A stretch of 64,000 nucleotides of DNA from Lepraria neglecta (Eukaryota > Ascomycota > Lecanoromycetes > Lecanorales > Stereocaulaceae): positions 4,216,001-4,280,000 of the forward strand of contig CM065652.1 in NCBI GenBank assembly GCA_033220425.1, given 5' to 3'. Position numbers and translations under genes: made by a program. Position 1 is the first letter of the stretch. Each line of letters opens with the position of its first letter. This document shows, piece by piece, positions 1-16,285 of the stretch. Below the pieces are notes generated by a model. It was not told the DNA's origin. It ran no database searches and was given only the letters and a program-made list of their open reading frames with translations.

Positions 1-682
1 TGTTGAAAAAATTAATTTCGTTGAACTCGGCTAAGGCGCTGGGGGTTGCCCGGTGTTGAGTTGAGTTGCGATCAAACCGCTTGTGGAAGCAGGGTCCAAA
101 AGCCACCACCTTCTCACCGCTGCCTCGGAACACCACCTATGGCTTTTGGACCCTTGATTGGTCATACCTTCACGGCACATTTTCAAACGCCTTTCGCGTA
201 TCCACCGCTTCAATGACCGTCAAGCTTGGCATGCGTGGACCCACTTTCTTTGTAAGAGTAGAACATACCTTATGCAGCCCGAGAGTGGTATTTCGGGAAG
301 GTGGTTTAAGCGGCCTTTTGGCTTGCGCAACCCATTAGAACAAGTCCCAGGCTATACCCCGAATGCTGCGTGAAATTTCGAAGTCAACGAGGCCACCCAA
401 GGAAGAGCCCAATAGTCAGAAATGTTGGTGATAGACGCTGGGTGACGATCAGGCGTCTCGATCAAGCCATGAGGCAACCGACTAGATGAGTTGGATAGGT
501 ACAGAATTTACACCCACAGAACCTCCGATCTTTGAGATGCATGGCCTGAAAAAGGGAGCCCTCGAAGCTGTCGTACAGTCGCTCCTGAGAGGAAGAAATT
601 TCTTGAGGCGACACCGAACCTCAAGACACCTCTTCCGTTGCGACTCAATTATAAACATCAAGCCCCACTGGCTCTTGTGCCT
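1..682. other. no gene recognised
   Basis: Short open frames occur on both strands but none shows a recognisable domain, a signal peptide or a consistent splice pattern. A gene running in from the left edge cannot be excluded. Confidence 0.4.
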
Positions 683-1315
683 TCACTTTGCATCCAGCGC
701 TTCAAATGTCCCGTTGACGTCCCCAACAGTTGTAAGGTTGGCCTGTGACCGAGCACCCGGGTACTTTGCCTCCAAAGTCCCATTGAAGTCCCGACTACTC
801 GTAATATTGATATCCAGACCATTCATCGGCCTTGCTGTATGCCAAAGCCACAGGTTCGCGGTACCCTCGGTGCCATATCCTCCAATACCGCTCCATATTA
901 CCTTCCCACCGTCAAAAGGTCCATAAGTCCCGATTTTGTCGACACACCGCCGTGCAAGGTGAAATGCGAATTCCGTTGCGATTTCTATGCATAACAGAAG
1001 AGGATGTATGGGTGTACTGTGCGCTCCCGCGTAGTCTGACGTAAGTACGCAGCCGGGTCTTTCGATCACGAGGGGGCATTTGAGGCTTCTGCGAAGGAAG
1101 AGTCCTCGGTGTGTGAGGAAGTATAGTGTTGGATCGGTTCTTAAAGGAGATCTCTAGTTGAATTCCATGACAGCTTCGCGGCGTCCGGAGTAGGAGAGAC
1201 GAGGCCGGGTTGTTGCCTCTTCGCATATGATTTCCTGGGCATTAGAGGCTGTTGAGAAGATGGCCAGGAGAATGAGGAGATACGTTAATGGGTGTGTTAA
1301 AGAACAATAGTGCAT
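683..1315 (-). pseudogene. secreted protein gene with one in-frame TAG
   Basis: From the ATG at 1315 the reading frame runs 211 codons to a TGA at 683, interrupted once by TAG at 1156-1154 (codon 54). The first ~26 residues form a clear signal peptide: a hydrophobic stretch TYLLILLAIF followed by an A-x-A-like STASNA cleavage site. After the stop the same frame continues for about 157 residues with cysteines and several N-glycosylation sequons (NIT, NGT, NLT). I do not recognise the family. No good intron removes the stop while keeping the frame; the nearest GT-AG pairs are 18 or 47 nt long and have poor donors. The stop could be a CAG or TGG codon changed by one transition, a sequencing error, or evidence that the downstream frame is not coding. 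The signal peptide supports a real gene; the break is seen directly, its cause is inference. Confidence 0.5.
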
Positions 1316-1438
1316 TGTTTCCTTTTGCTAGATCACGATTGTAAGATGTAAGACTTACAGATCAAGCGTCTCATCGAAAGGCATGAGATTTCAAGAGTTT
1401 CTGCCTTCAGCCGCCTCAATCGTCCAAGTATGCTTGTA

Positions 1439-6180
<4,742 letters not shown>

Positions 6181-8137
6181 ATACCCTTATCCACAGAATT
6201 TACCGGAGAGCTCTATGGAAGGAGCCTCACACTTGCAGGCGCTACTATTGGACTGGTATGATCCTGTACCGTTCGCCGCGTGACCCCCCAAAACTAATCA
6301 AAGATACAGTACACAGTCTACCAAATCGGCCTTACAATCCATAATGTCTGGTTTTACCCTCTAGCTAAGTTTCCTGGCCCAAAGACTGCCGCTGCCTGTC
6401 AAATTCCCTACGTCAGGGCTTTGTTGGCGGGAAAGCAGCCGCAATGGGTAGAGAAGTTACACGATCAGTACCAGTCTGACGTGGTTCGGATATCACCATG
6501 TGAATTATCCTTTATCGGAGTCTCTACTTGGCCTGATATCTATGGCTGCTATACCGGTATAACACCCTTCGAGAGAGACCCTCTCGTAAATGGCAAATCT
6601 TTTAACGATGTCGAATATCTTTTCAGCGCCAGGAATGCTGGCTATACACGTATGCGTGGGGTCTTAGGCCACGCTTTCTCTGAAAAAGCTATTAGAGCGC
6701 AAGAGCCTGCCGTCCAGACCTATATTAATAAACTTATCTGCCGGCTGCATCGGGAAGTAAGGGGCTCGGCGCAAGGAAAAGTCAGCCTAGTCAAGTGGTT
6801 CACTTGGGTGGCCTTCGATATCATGGGCGATCTTACTTTTGGAGAATCTTTCCATTCCCTTGACGATCAGAAACACCATCCGTGGGTTGAAAACGTCTTT
6901 GTATGTTTTCCCCCCTTTGTTCCGTTCCTACTTGGCCCGTGAGTCAAGTCGCAAGACCTGTCTTGGGGGCAATGAACCTTCTTTTGCTCCTAAATTAGTC
7001 TTACAACTCGGGTTTCCTGTTCATAGAGCGGCGTACTGACCCAGAAATCTGCACAGGGCAATGCAGAGGCCGTTGCCTTCAGGGGTGCATGCAATCGCTT
7101 TTCTATCTCTCGGATCCTCCTCCCCTACCTAACTCCCAAAAGAATAATGCAAATGGTTGAGGATACCTGGACTGCGACCGAAGAAACGTTGGCACGTCGA
7201 ATCGAATTGGGTGCTGATCGCCCCGATTTTATGTCTGCTGTCCTCGAGAACAACAGGACTGACAGCAAGGTTTTGTGCAAACCAGAAATCCTGGCAAACG
7301 CTTGGCTTGTTGTCAATGCTGGAAGTGAGACCACAGCCGGAACCTTGGGCGGCACGATATATTACTTATTGAGCACTGGATCAATTGGGAAGGCCATCAC
7401 TGAGGTTCGTGGGAAGTTGTCCGACATCAATGCACAGAGTATTGCACAATTACCCTACTTCTTGGCTTGTTTCTGGGAGACTCACCGCATGTATCCTGCG
7501 GGTGTTGTGGAGCAAGCCGTTTTCGTACCACCGCAAGGGGCGGCGATCTGCGGATACTGGATTCCAGGAAACGTGAGCATTCTCCGCATTTCTCCCCCTG
7601 AAAGCATGCTTTACCTACTCGCAAAAGCTATGCACCATTTTCAAGTGTGGCCCGTAGGTAAAGCTGATCCCTCGCTATTCCTGCATAGACCGGAGTCACG
7701 AACAACCAGTATGCTTCTTACCGTTCAAAGACAATGTTCAAGAACCCCGATGATTATATCCCCGAGCGCTAGCTTAGCGATTCAAACTACGCTTCCGATC
7801 AAAGGACCGTATTCCAGCCTTTCGCATACGGTGCGCGGAATTGCATTAGCAAAGGGTAAGTGATTATTTTTCCACTGCTAGATCTAACAAGACTAAAAAA
7901 TACTCTTGCTACAGTCTCGCAATTATGAAAAACCGCCTGGTTGTTGCTAGGATGATCTGGAATTTTGACATGGAACTCTGCACAGAGACAGGGCCGGATT
8001 GGGATGATCAAAAAGCCTACATGACATGGCAGAAGAAGCCACCTATCATCAAGTTGACGCCCAGCCCCCGAGCAAAAGCTGTCAATAATCAATCGGTCGA
8101 ATTGGTGGTCGAGTTAGCTTTGGGCAGTCCTCTTTAG
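6181..8137 (+). pseudogene. cytochrome P450 monooxygenase, inactivated
   Basis: Exons by hand: 6181?-6255, 6310-6900, 7057-7572, 7689-7855 and 7915-8137. Family features in order: N-terminal membrane anchor leading to the proline hinge FPGPK (6370), the I-helix segment AGSETT (about 7318), the K-helix ExxR (WETHR, about 7477), the meander, and the heme loop FAYGARNC (about 7820). It resembles fungal secondary-metabolism P450s of the CYP65-like type. Three lesions are visible. No ATG is in frame between the upstream stop (6157) and exon 1; an ATA sits at 6181 where a start would fit. The tryptophan of the PERW motif is a TAG (7770-7772). The conserved glycine after the heme-ligand cysteine (CIG) is serine (CIS). 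All three fit TG-to-TA transitions. The first intron-exon phase and all others keep frame, so the gene decayed recently. Confidence 0.88.
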
Positions 8138-8974
8138 CAGGTTATAGTAGGAAGGGTTTTGAGCTAAAAGTTTCCCTCTCTTTTTTTTTGCTTTGAAGTA
8201 TATAGTATCATCATGCCTCGGTGGATACTGGTCAAAAGTCCGCTTCCATTGCCAGCTTAATCCTAGTCGCCTGCAAAATGTTGCACACTGACCTCGTAGG
8301 TAGAAAAATAGTCCAGACGAGCGTCCACGAAATTTCCCTCTGGCAGCTCCAGCCACAGAAAATAATTGTCTGGTCACCAAGTCACAATTCGACAGTTTTT
8401 CGGATTGTACCCCAGATAATGAGGCAATTGGTGTTCCTAGTTCCAAGACTTTTTGCACGTCCAGTTGGGCATGTCCGAACTATTCTACCACCCGCGAGAC
8501 TGACTAAACCACTGACTCACCAACGCATGAAGGAGGGCAATCTCATAGACTCAAAGATGTTCGCATTCAAACTCACGTACTTACAGCCCAGAAATACTTC
8601 GCACGGATGGGACCCCAAAAGCGGCTACATCTAGAAGCGGACCCTAAGTGTGTTCAACGCAGCTTCTAGGTCAGCCTGTATCTACTTCCTCAAACCGAGG
8701 GTAATAACCGTGAATGCGAAAGTGTTGTAATTATGTGCTCTTTTGCTAAGTCTAGCATGGGAGATTGTGACGGGATTTTTTTTAGGACAGATACGCATGC
8801 AATTCACTACGAAAGCCTAGTTACATGCATCGCCAGGAAATGAAGCTGATGATCCCGCCAACCGATCTACACTCAAGGCAAAAGAAGTTTGAATCAAACA
8901 TTCTAGCGGTCTTCCCCCAGACTCTGAGACCAGACCCCAATCTTCCCGCCATCAGCCCTCGCACATCCATTCAC
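8138..8974. other. no gene recognised
   Basis: Downstream flank of the P450 remnant. Open frames of up to ~137 codons exist on both strands but carry no recognisable motif and overlap one another. Confidence 0.5.
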
Positions 8975-9208
8975 CTAAGGAGAAGGAGAAGCAGTGTTGT
9001 GATGGTGCCACTCGCCCGTGTGCGTTCCAGTGTGAGTGTGGGTCCCGGTGTGCGAATGGTGAGAGTGGGATTCGCCCTCGGTCCAAGTCTTTGTGTGGCG
9101 GGTATGCTCGTACGTCAAGGTGGTAGTGGGGACTTGAGCCTCTTGGGGTTGAGGCATGGCGAGAGTGAGGGGGGCAAGGAAGGTGAGCAGGAGGTACTGG
9201 GGATGCAT
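8975..9208 (-). CDS. small secreted histidine-rich protein
   Basis: A single-exon frame of 77 residues starts at the ATG at 9208. The first ~17 residues form a signal peptide (LLLTFLAPLTLA) followed by a PQPQE linker. The mature part is dominated by Thr, His and Ser, with 12 histidines, including repeated HTGTHT-type units and a terminal WHHH. Cysteines are absent. Such composition would suit metal binding or a surface coat, but no known family is recognised and function is inference. A TATA box lies about 180 bp upstream on the same strand (9388-9396), which supports expression. The opposite strand has a longer open frame (8825-9268), but this one has the signal peptide and a promoter. It could be an effector-like small protein. 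Confidence 0.65.
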   Translation of the reverse strand: MHPQYLLLTFLAPLTLAMPQPQEAQVPTTTLTYEHTRHTKTWTEGESHSHHSHTGTHTHTGTHTGEWHHHNTASPSP

Positions 9209-9387
9209 TGTGACTGTTTTATGGAGGAGTTGCTGCGTTGGTGCTTTGTGGACTGTGGGGGACGGTAGGCGTAGATTGCAAGGGGGAGATTATCAAGTGT
9301 GAATTGGTAGAGCAACCAGTGCTTTTGAGTTCGAGTTCGAGTTCAGTGCTTTGGATTGTTGATGCCAAGGGCTGGGCACGAGCGACT

Positions 9388-9396
9388 TTTTATATA
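9388..9396 (-). promoter_or_regulatory. TATA box of the His-rich secreted protein gene
   Basis: On the minus strand this reads TATATAAAA, about 180 bp upstream of the ATG at 9208. Its strand and distance suit that gene. Confidence 0.5.
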
Positions 9397-11713
9397 GCAG
9401 ACCACATGTACCACCAGCGGAAGTTCGGCATCGAGGAAATATTTCCCAAACATTTCCTGCTTCACCTATGCAACATACCTTAGGCCAACATTGTTGCCAT
9501 TACGTACTCGCAGGCATGCAAGCCGTTTCTTGCAACTCGGTGCAACTGTTCCAAGCTATGGCCAATCCATGCAGTGGCTCTTCAAATTTTGTTCTTGGCA
9601 GAGGTGCGCTTGTGCGCTAATTGGACGAAAGATCTACCGTGCTTTGGAAAGAGCTTACGCGGCCCTTTTCTCCCGAGCGATTGAAACACTACCGAAACTT
9701 ACCATGGTCGGCAATGTTCATACCTACTTCGTCGGTCCAGAAACAGTAGGCAAATCCACAGGCTGAGCTTTAACCAACATCAAATGTGACCACAGCGAGC
9801 ATGTGAAGGCCAGCGATGGGAAGGGGCCTGTGAACGAAAATGGCATCAGTAAGTCGCGATCAAGCTCACTCGGCTCAGCTACCAATCATTGCGGCCACAG
9901 CCGCAATTATAGGATATTGGCGCGATCTCAAAACATTCCTAGCCCGGGTGAAGCGTTGTCGGTCCGCGAACCACCCCCCTGGACTCCGTAGGATTCATTT
10001 AGAGTCATAGACTTGTCCATGTACCTTGCAGGTTCGACCATGCTGCATTCCAGATCCATCGAGACCCTAACCGCTGGCTTCGCCATAGGACACAAATTTA
10101 AAGAAATGACGTAGAGAACGAGTGAAATATACAGTTAGAGACCGTGCAAGGCCCAACGAGACCCTGGCCGTAGACGTCGTTTTCTGACATTCTCAAATGG
10201 ATGGCCTAGACACTAGGTAGATTGCGTTGTTGGTACAACATGTTAGAAACAGAATAGAATGGGGCATTGCAGCCGAGCTCGGCCCTAATGGATCAAAATA
10301 CTGTTGCCAACAAAAAGATCCATTTGGAGTAGAGATCAAGAAGTTTGAAACGAGATGCAAAAAGGCCAATTTGGTCTTGGTCGTGGTCTCACTATTGAAA
10401 AAGCAAGAGCTTGCGTAACGCATTTTCAAGTCTTTGTTAAGTATCATCGGAAAGGACAACCTTGGCGACGTTGCCTCCTGTGTCCTGCAGCTCCTTGGCC
10501 TTTCATCCTGCCGTATTACATTGTGAAATTCTATTTCGAGACAGGCAGATTGCCTTAACAGGCAGCATTTGGGCGATCGAGGCGCGAGTCAATGGCCAGT
10601 AGCCCACATACGTTAGGAAAATCTCCATTTCGTTAGTTGTGCAGTGAAGTGTGGGGCTATTCAGCCTATCACGGTCTTCTGATCAAATCGAATATCATTT
10701 TCAAGTCGGCTGACTCTTGGAACAGTGCCATGACGCTCCTGTTCCAAGCTGGACCTCTATCGTCTCATCTTCTCCGTAGACGTGGATTGGGAAGTTTAGC
10801 ATGTTCAGTCGCTGGCTGTTGCGTTTCATAACGTAGGAAGAGGAAGAGGAAGAACAAACGAGTATTTCAGGCGACTGGCAATCTCCGGCACAACAGCGAG
10901 TTACAACATGTCCTCGTGAGCGGTAAGGTAAGGTAGGTAAAGTACTTGACAAGCTTTAGGCCAAGCACTTGAAAATCGCGCCCTCGGATCGGCGCCTAGC
11001 GCTATTAGTGTACACTAATAGCCCAAGGCACACCCGAAAAATGCCAAGTCCGCCTTCCAGCACGCGGCCAAGTCCTACCCTGGCTTGAACCTCCTTACAT
11101 GTACCTCTCCCAACAACTCATCACTGAATACCTCCCTCCGACGGCCTCGGCTCTCTTTGAAGGGCTATTGACGATATGTGCAAGTGGCCGGCTGACGACT
11201 GGCTTGAAAGCCATGCTGTCAGACGGCCCTACACTCAGGATTGAAATGATACAACTGCCTTGGCTGCCATTGCAAGCAATGTCCGTCGAACTGAGTATGC
11301 CAGGCCCAAAAGCTGTGGTATTTGAGGGAGAGGGTCGATACGATGAGGAATAGTGTGTAAAGGCGCTCGAGAACCAGGCAATCAGGCTTTGCTCATGTGT
11401 ATATATGTGTGGTTCTGTCCGGTTGCAGCGGCCGCCCTGTCGACTTACGCAAGCGCACATTCCACAAAGAAAAGTTCATTGGCTTTGTATTGCTCCCTCT
11501 AAAGAAGCACGGAAAATTATTCACAAACAACCTAGCACTATGAGAGCCAAAATGAACATCATTCGAGTTTACTACATACAAACGCACTACGTGTCAATTT
11601 CCTCAAATTCATTCTCACACGCTGTCACGCTGACAACCTCCTACTCGATGCCTGAGACTTAGCAGACAAATTCTCGTCTGGGTATTCCAATCGGGCCTGA
11701 TCCCACCGACTAA
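9397..11713. other. long region without a recognised gene
   Basis: Many short frames (for example 9491-9766 plus, 10193-10459 minus, 11095-11460 minus) show no domain or splice structure. Simple GAAGAG-type and GGTAA-type repeats occur near 10840 and 10920, and a perfect palindrome lies at 11001-11022. The right end should contain the promoter of the kinase-like gene. Confidence 0.5.
11001..11022. repeat. perfect 22 bp palindrome
   Basis: The sequence is GCTATTAGTG, then TA, then CACTAATAGC: two perfect 10-base arms around a central TA. It lies in non-coding DNA and could be a binding site for a dimeric factor or the remnant of a small element. Confidence 0.8.
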
Positions 11714-13181
11714 ATGTCACAACGAGTAGAAGCATCTTCTAACAAGGCTTCAAATATCTTGGAGGTAGCCTCGGTCCAAGCGTCAGATGATCCTCCAAAT
11801 ACCTTCGAGGTAGCCCCAGCACCAGCGACAAATGCTTCAAACGTACCCCCAGACGACACGTCAAGCCCGCCATCTCAACCAAATGATACACCAGATGCTC
11901 CCTCGGATGAGACTCATCGCTCTCCAAGCTCGGTTCACTCAGACTCCTCTACGTTGCTCTATAGACATGAGCCATTCGACCAATTCAAACTGCGGGTCCA
12001 AGAACTATGTTATTACTTGTGGCCCATTCCAAAGAAGTCTCTCATTGAGAGTCTCTCCGACAAAAATGTTGTTGGCGCCTTGCATGCGAAGAAAATATTC
12101 CGCTCATTCTGTCCCTCTTCTTCTGGGGAGTTCCTTGTCCAGCGCCTGAAGGGAGGCGGTTACAATCGGATGATTGGTATAATAACTCTCGCCAAAGGAG
12201 GCCAGGAGTCAAGACTGCTGATACTTCGAGTAACACGGCACTTTGACGCTCGGCCGGATCGGGAAGTGGCTGTATTACGCTTCGTTCGTCAACACACATC
12301 GATTTCGGTAGCAGAAATCGTGGGTTTGGATTTCACTAACGAAAATCTACTGCAGAAAACCCCACGTCATTCAAAAACGCATAGAAGGCTCCGACCTGCA
12401 AGATGTCATCTTAGATCTCACCCATCTGCAGCACTGCGTTATTGCAAAAGAACTTGGCCGCATACTGCTTGCCATACAAGCTGTCAAAAACCCTACAGCT
12501 GGCGTCATAGAAGGCACCGTTGACAAAGATGGTAGTCAACAGACCTTCTTCGTCCATCCATTCGAGCTCAAAACACCCCTTGAAGTTGAGCAGGAGCAAG
12601 AGAGAATTCTTTTCATCAATGGCACGGAAAGACAATCTCCCTTCGACTTTTTCCTCGCTCAACTAGGAAGGTGGAAGACAGTCAAAACTAGATACGGTGA
12701 GCACAAGGTCCGTCTTTGGGATCGACTCATCACCGCCATCACCGCCTTCACCGCTGCTCGCCAATTGGATCGGTTGGGGTTCTTAGGTAGAAATGAAAAT
12801 TGTTTGTGCCACTTGAATTTCCAGGCTCGGAACATCATGGCGATCCCTGGACCAAAACAATCGCTGACGATCTCTGCCATCCTAGACTGGGACAGTGCTA
12901 TCTTTGCTCCATGTTCCATCTCCTGTGTTCCGACTTGGTGGATTTGGGTTGATGACGACAACGACGACGATAAGGAAGAAGAAAGCAGTGCAAATGAAAC
13001 ACCTAACTCTCTCATTTATCAAGAGCTCAAGCATCTCTTCGAGGAAACGGTCGGCGCAGATTTTCTACATTACGCTTATGAACCGCAGTATCAACTAGGA
13101 AGGACCTCAGTTCGTTTGGCCATAAAAGGGATACGTTCGAGTGAACACTTTACGTCGGCTGATAAGTTTCTAGCCAAGTAG
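11714..13181 (+). pseudogene. aminoglycoside phosphotransferase/kinase-like protein, frameshifted
   Basis: The frame starts at ATG 11714 with a ~75-residue Pro/Ser/Asp-rich leader, then a fold typical of the fungal phosphotransferase (APH, PF01636) group. The frame is lost at an A4C4 run (12356-12363). From there the next frame continues the fold (KPHVIQKRIEG, then onward) without a stop to TAG at 13179-13181. One base too many in the run would explain it; no intron at this point changes the frame. The catalytic loop reads LCHLNFQARN, where the family usually has H-x-D, so the catalytic aspartate is asparagine. The second metal-binding aspartate region ILDWDSA is kept. With the frameshift and the Asp-to-Asn change it is either a decayed gene or a pseudokinase with an assembly error. 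Total about 489 codons. Confidence 0.75.
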
Positions 13182-14154
13182 CAGGCGATATACGAATCTC
13201 TCGTACCGCAGGAGACGATAACATCTCAGGGCGAAGGTAAAGAACCAAAAAGCCGGTTTCCCTCAAAGATAAACTTTTCTCAAAAATAGACTACGGTGGC
13301 CAAGCCTCATCCTACCTTTGAAAACGAGTCATCCTCATCATTATGAACCACCTTCCAAGAGGCTGCATTGGAAGTCTGACGGGCCTCTTCTGATTCGTAA
13401 AGAGCGATGGCTGCAACAATTCAAATAATCCGGATGATTTCCCAACTTGACGGCCAAGATATCTGATAAAGCTGTAGGCTGTTAAGATTTTGAGTCCAAG
13501 AGACAAGCAATTTTCTAATCGTTACTCAATAACCGAATCTGTACTGCCAATCTTTTCTATTCGAGCTGTCAGAACGCAAGTTCGAGGGGCTATCGTCGCG
13601 ATGGCCCGAACGCTTTTAGCCGACCCGTCGCCTAGCCCCGGAGCTACCTCTAGCCTAACCTTTCCCTCCTTTCCTCCCCTACCACCAAGTCCATGCAATG
13701 TGATTACCACATGGAAGCCAGCCGGATCGTCGCTCGTGATCTCAGCTTACTCTGAGCATTCAAAAAGAAAAATTAGAATTTTCAATGCAACACACCATCA
13801 TCATATTAACCAGTCGATATTCCGTCCGCATGCTCCATCATGCACGAGAAATGCGGTCATCAACTATTAATCAGGCATTTACTTTTGCGCTCCCCCAACA
13901 AACTCTTTCTCAGCCTTATAAGACGCAGGCTCAGGTAGATCACTTGCATGCGCCGATTCCCAGCAGATAGTCGTCGCAGGCATACTTTTATATCGTGCTC
14001 ACGTAATCCGCCGTGATCTTGTCCCATAGGTGTCCTTCGCTTGTGCAAAATTCTTTCCACCAGTGCATCTTATCTACCTTCATACTTTTCTTTGACGTGC
14101 TGTTTTGGACGAGCAAAGTTGGAGTGCGGCGCTAAATTCAGGACTGCCTCCCCA
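13182..14154. other. no gene recognised
   Basis: Intergenic. The right part should hold the promoter and 5' leader of the rhodopsin-like gene. A pyrimidine-rich stretch occurs near 13650-13690. Confidence 0.5.
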
Positions 14155-15557
14155 ATGTCATCCTCTTCAAGCCCTCCTACCACGTCCACAGAAGGTGGTC
14201 ATAACATAGGGAATACTATTATCGCCGTTACATGGAGTCTAATTGCTTTGACAATGGTAGCTGTTGGTGCGAGGCTGTTTGGAAGGGTGTTACTGACTCG
14301 CAACGTTGGCTGGGACGACTTTTGGATAATTGTTTCTTTGGTGAGACTCCACGCATGGCTCTCAGATCACGATTCCAGAAACTGACCATGCTAATCAACA
14401 TCCAGGTCGTGAATATTCTCTATACATCATTGAACACGGTGTCCGTGGTCGCAGCTGTTCGTCGACATACTCATGAACTGAGCTTGGCCCAAACAACAAA
14501 GGCCCTCAAGTACAAAAGCTTGGCGAATCCATGGGGCATCATGTCCACTACGGTCCCGAAGTTAGCGGTTGCGTGCCTTCTGGAAAGGCTTCTTAATCCA
14601 AAAGGAATGAATAGATTGCAGAAACGGATTTGGTTTTCTCTCAGCATCAGCTGCAACCTCGCCGCAGTGCTGTGCGCTATATTCTCTTTTATACGGTGCA
14701 CGCCAGTTGCTGGCCTGTGGGATCTGCAGGTCAAATCTACCTGTTGGAATATAAATACATATATTGATTTTGCAATCTTCACTAGTGGTAAGACTCCCAT
14801 TGTAGGAAGAAAACTTTAAGCTGATTCTCTTAGCTCTGGCAACTTTTACGGACTTCTACCTTGCAGTGTACCCTATGACTGTCCTCTTCAAGTTGAACAT
14901 GAGCATGAAGAAGAAAATCGGTTGTAGCTCTGCTCTGGGTCTAGGCGTAATGTGAGCAAGCGTGTCTAATTGTTATTAATGGATGACTGACTCGCGAGCA
15001 GCGCTACTGCTGTTGCGATATACAGAACCTCTTTGCTTCCAGACGTTCGTCAACATCCTGAGGTTACATGTGAGCCTCATTACTATCTACCACATAGCCC
15101 TTGACTGAACACCGTTTCAGATGCTTCTTCGGATCTGGCCATGATGACCTCGTTAGTACCTCCGCTTAGTAATCAAAATTCATGGGTTACTGACCCATTC
15201 TTCGCGACTAGAGTCGAGTCAGCAGTCATTATCGTTGCAGCCTGTATACCCACTCTTCGGCCCGTATACCTGTTCATCACCGGCAACAGAAATATGATCA
15301 ACAACAGTCCTGTGCCCATGAATATACGTGGTGAATATCCGCTTCATTCTCGATCGAGTTCCAGCAAGACGGGTCTTTGCACGGATCTCTCCTCTACAGA
15401 ATTACCTAAGAATGGAGAGGCGGACATTATGGATGATCACATCCTACCACCTCATGCAATCCTCATGACTTATGATGTGGAAGTCACTCGAAATGAAACA
15501 AGGCAACCAGCAGCAGAGCTCCCCCGGGAAGCCTTGGAGCTTAGGGCAGGTCGGTAA
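14155..15557 (+). CDS. fungal rhodopsin-like (PTH11-related) integral membrane protein
   Basis: Five exons: 14155-14340, 14406-14787, 14834-14951, 15002-15069 and 15121-15557, giving 396 residues. It has the layout of the large fungal membrane family often annotated as rhodopsin-domain or PTH11-like. A short Ser/Thr N-terminus is followed by a first helix (IIAVTWSLIALTMVAVGARL) and the conserved NVGWDDFW segment. Five or six further hydrophobic helices follow, including the paired-cysteine region with IRCTPVAGLWD, then a hydrophilic tail of ~110 residues. The family is proposed to sense surfaces or ligands at the plasma membrane; the partner is unknown. Introns are 46-65 nt and all keep frame. 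No damage is seen, in contrast to the gene on each side. The exact number of helices is uncertain. Confidence 0.85.
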
Positions 15558-15937
15558 TTTGTGGGTACAGGGAAATTCGGCTAGTTCACCTTTCCGCACG
15601 GAGTGCCTCGCAACTAATATTAGGCCCCTGATATGGGTTTGGATTAGTTCTTGCGTGGTACAGTTCTCGCCATTCATCTTTTCACCTTTCCATCTTGAAG
15701 CTCAAGCTCGGCGGTGACGCATCAAAAACGGCTAGACATGGAACGAGGCGTCGACCGCCTTGAAACCTGCACTTGAACACAACCTTCTTCCAAGACTTCC
15801 CCAGGACTTTCAAGGACCGCTAATTTCTTGCTGCTGGTTGCTGCCTCGCAGTGCTTTGGGTTTCGTGGTTGATACATCAGACTACATATCCTGGGGCCGC
15901 ATCTGGCCCTCGAATCTCAAAACTGCCGCCAGCAGAC
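15558..15937. other. no gene recognised
   Basis: Intergenic tail of the membrane-protein gene. Nothing supported. Confidence 0.5.
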
Positions 15938-16285
15938 ATGTTCAACAATACTCTAAGGTCATGTAGGATGACTTCGCACAATCGATGTTTGATTCGAGGA
16001 AATTTGTTGGCTTTGGCAAATAGGACCGCAGGGCGGGCTTTGAGAGGGTTCGGCGGTGCTAATAGCATCAATGTGACAACCTCATCAGCGCCTGCGCCGA
16101 AGACCGCTGCAGCAGCGGCACTTTCAAAACGTGTGTCTCTGCAGATGCCCCTATCTGACCACTCCCTCGAAGAGTTTATCAACTGCGTCATTGGGAACAG
16201 AATATCGACAGCATTATTCACACTAACCCCTCTCCTGCCTTCTATACTGCCTCAAACTCACCACTATTGTACACAGCGTTACTGA
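15938..16285 (+). CDS. hypothetical protein, weakly supported
   Basis: An ATG at 15938 opens 115 codons ending at 16285. The N-terminal half is basic and rich in Arg, Ser and Ala, like a mitochondrial presequence. The rest shows no domain. A CTGCAG that could be an intron acceptor lies inside. The opposite strand is also open (15877-16221), so coding is uncertain. Confidence 0.25.
   Translation: MFNNTLRSCRMTSHNRCLIRGNLLALANRTAGRALRGFGGANSINVTTSSAPAPKTAAAAALSKRVSLQMPLSDHSLEEFINCVIGNRISTALFTLTPLLPSILPQTHHYCTQRY

Noticed and set aside
12308-12356. Intron to explain the frameshift in the kinase-like gene
   Set aside because: Candidate GT-AG stretches (36 and 48 nt) are multiples of three and would not change the frame; the region is also coding-like.
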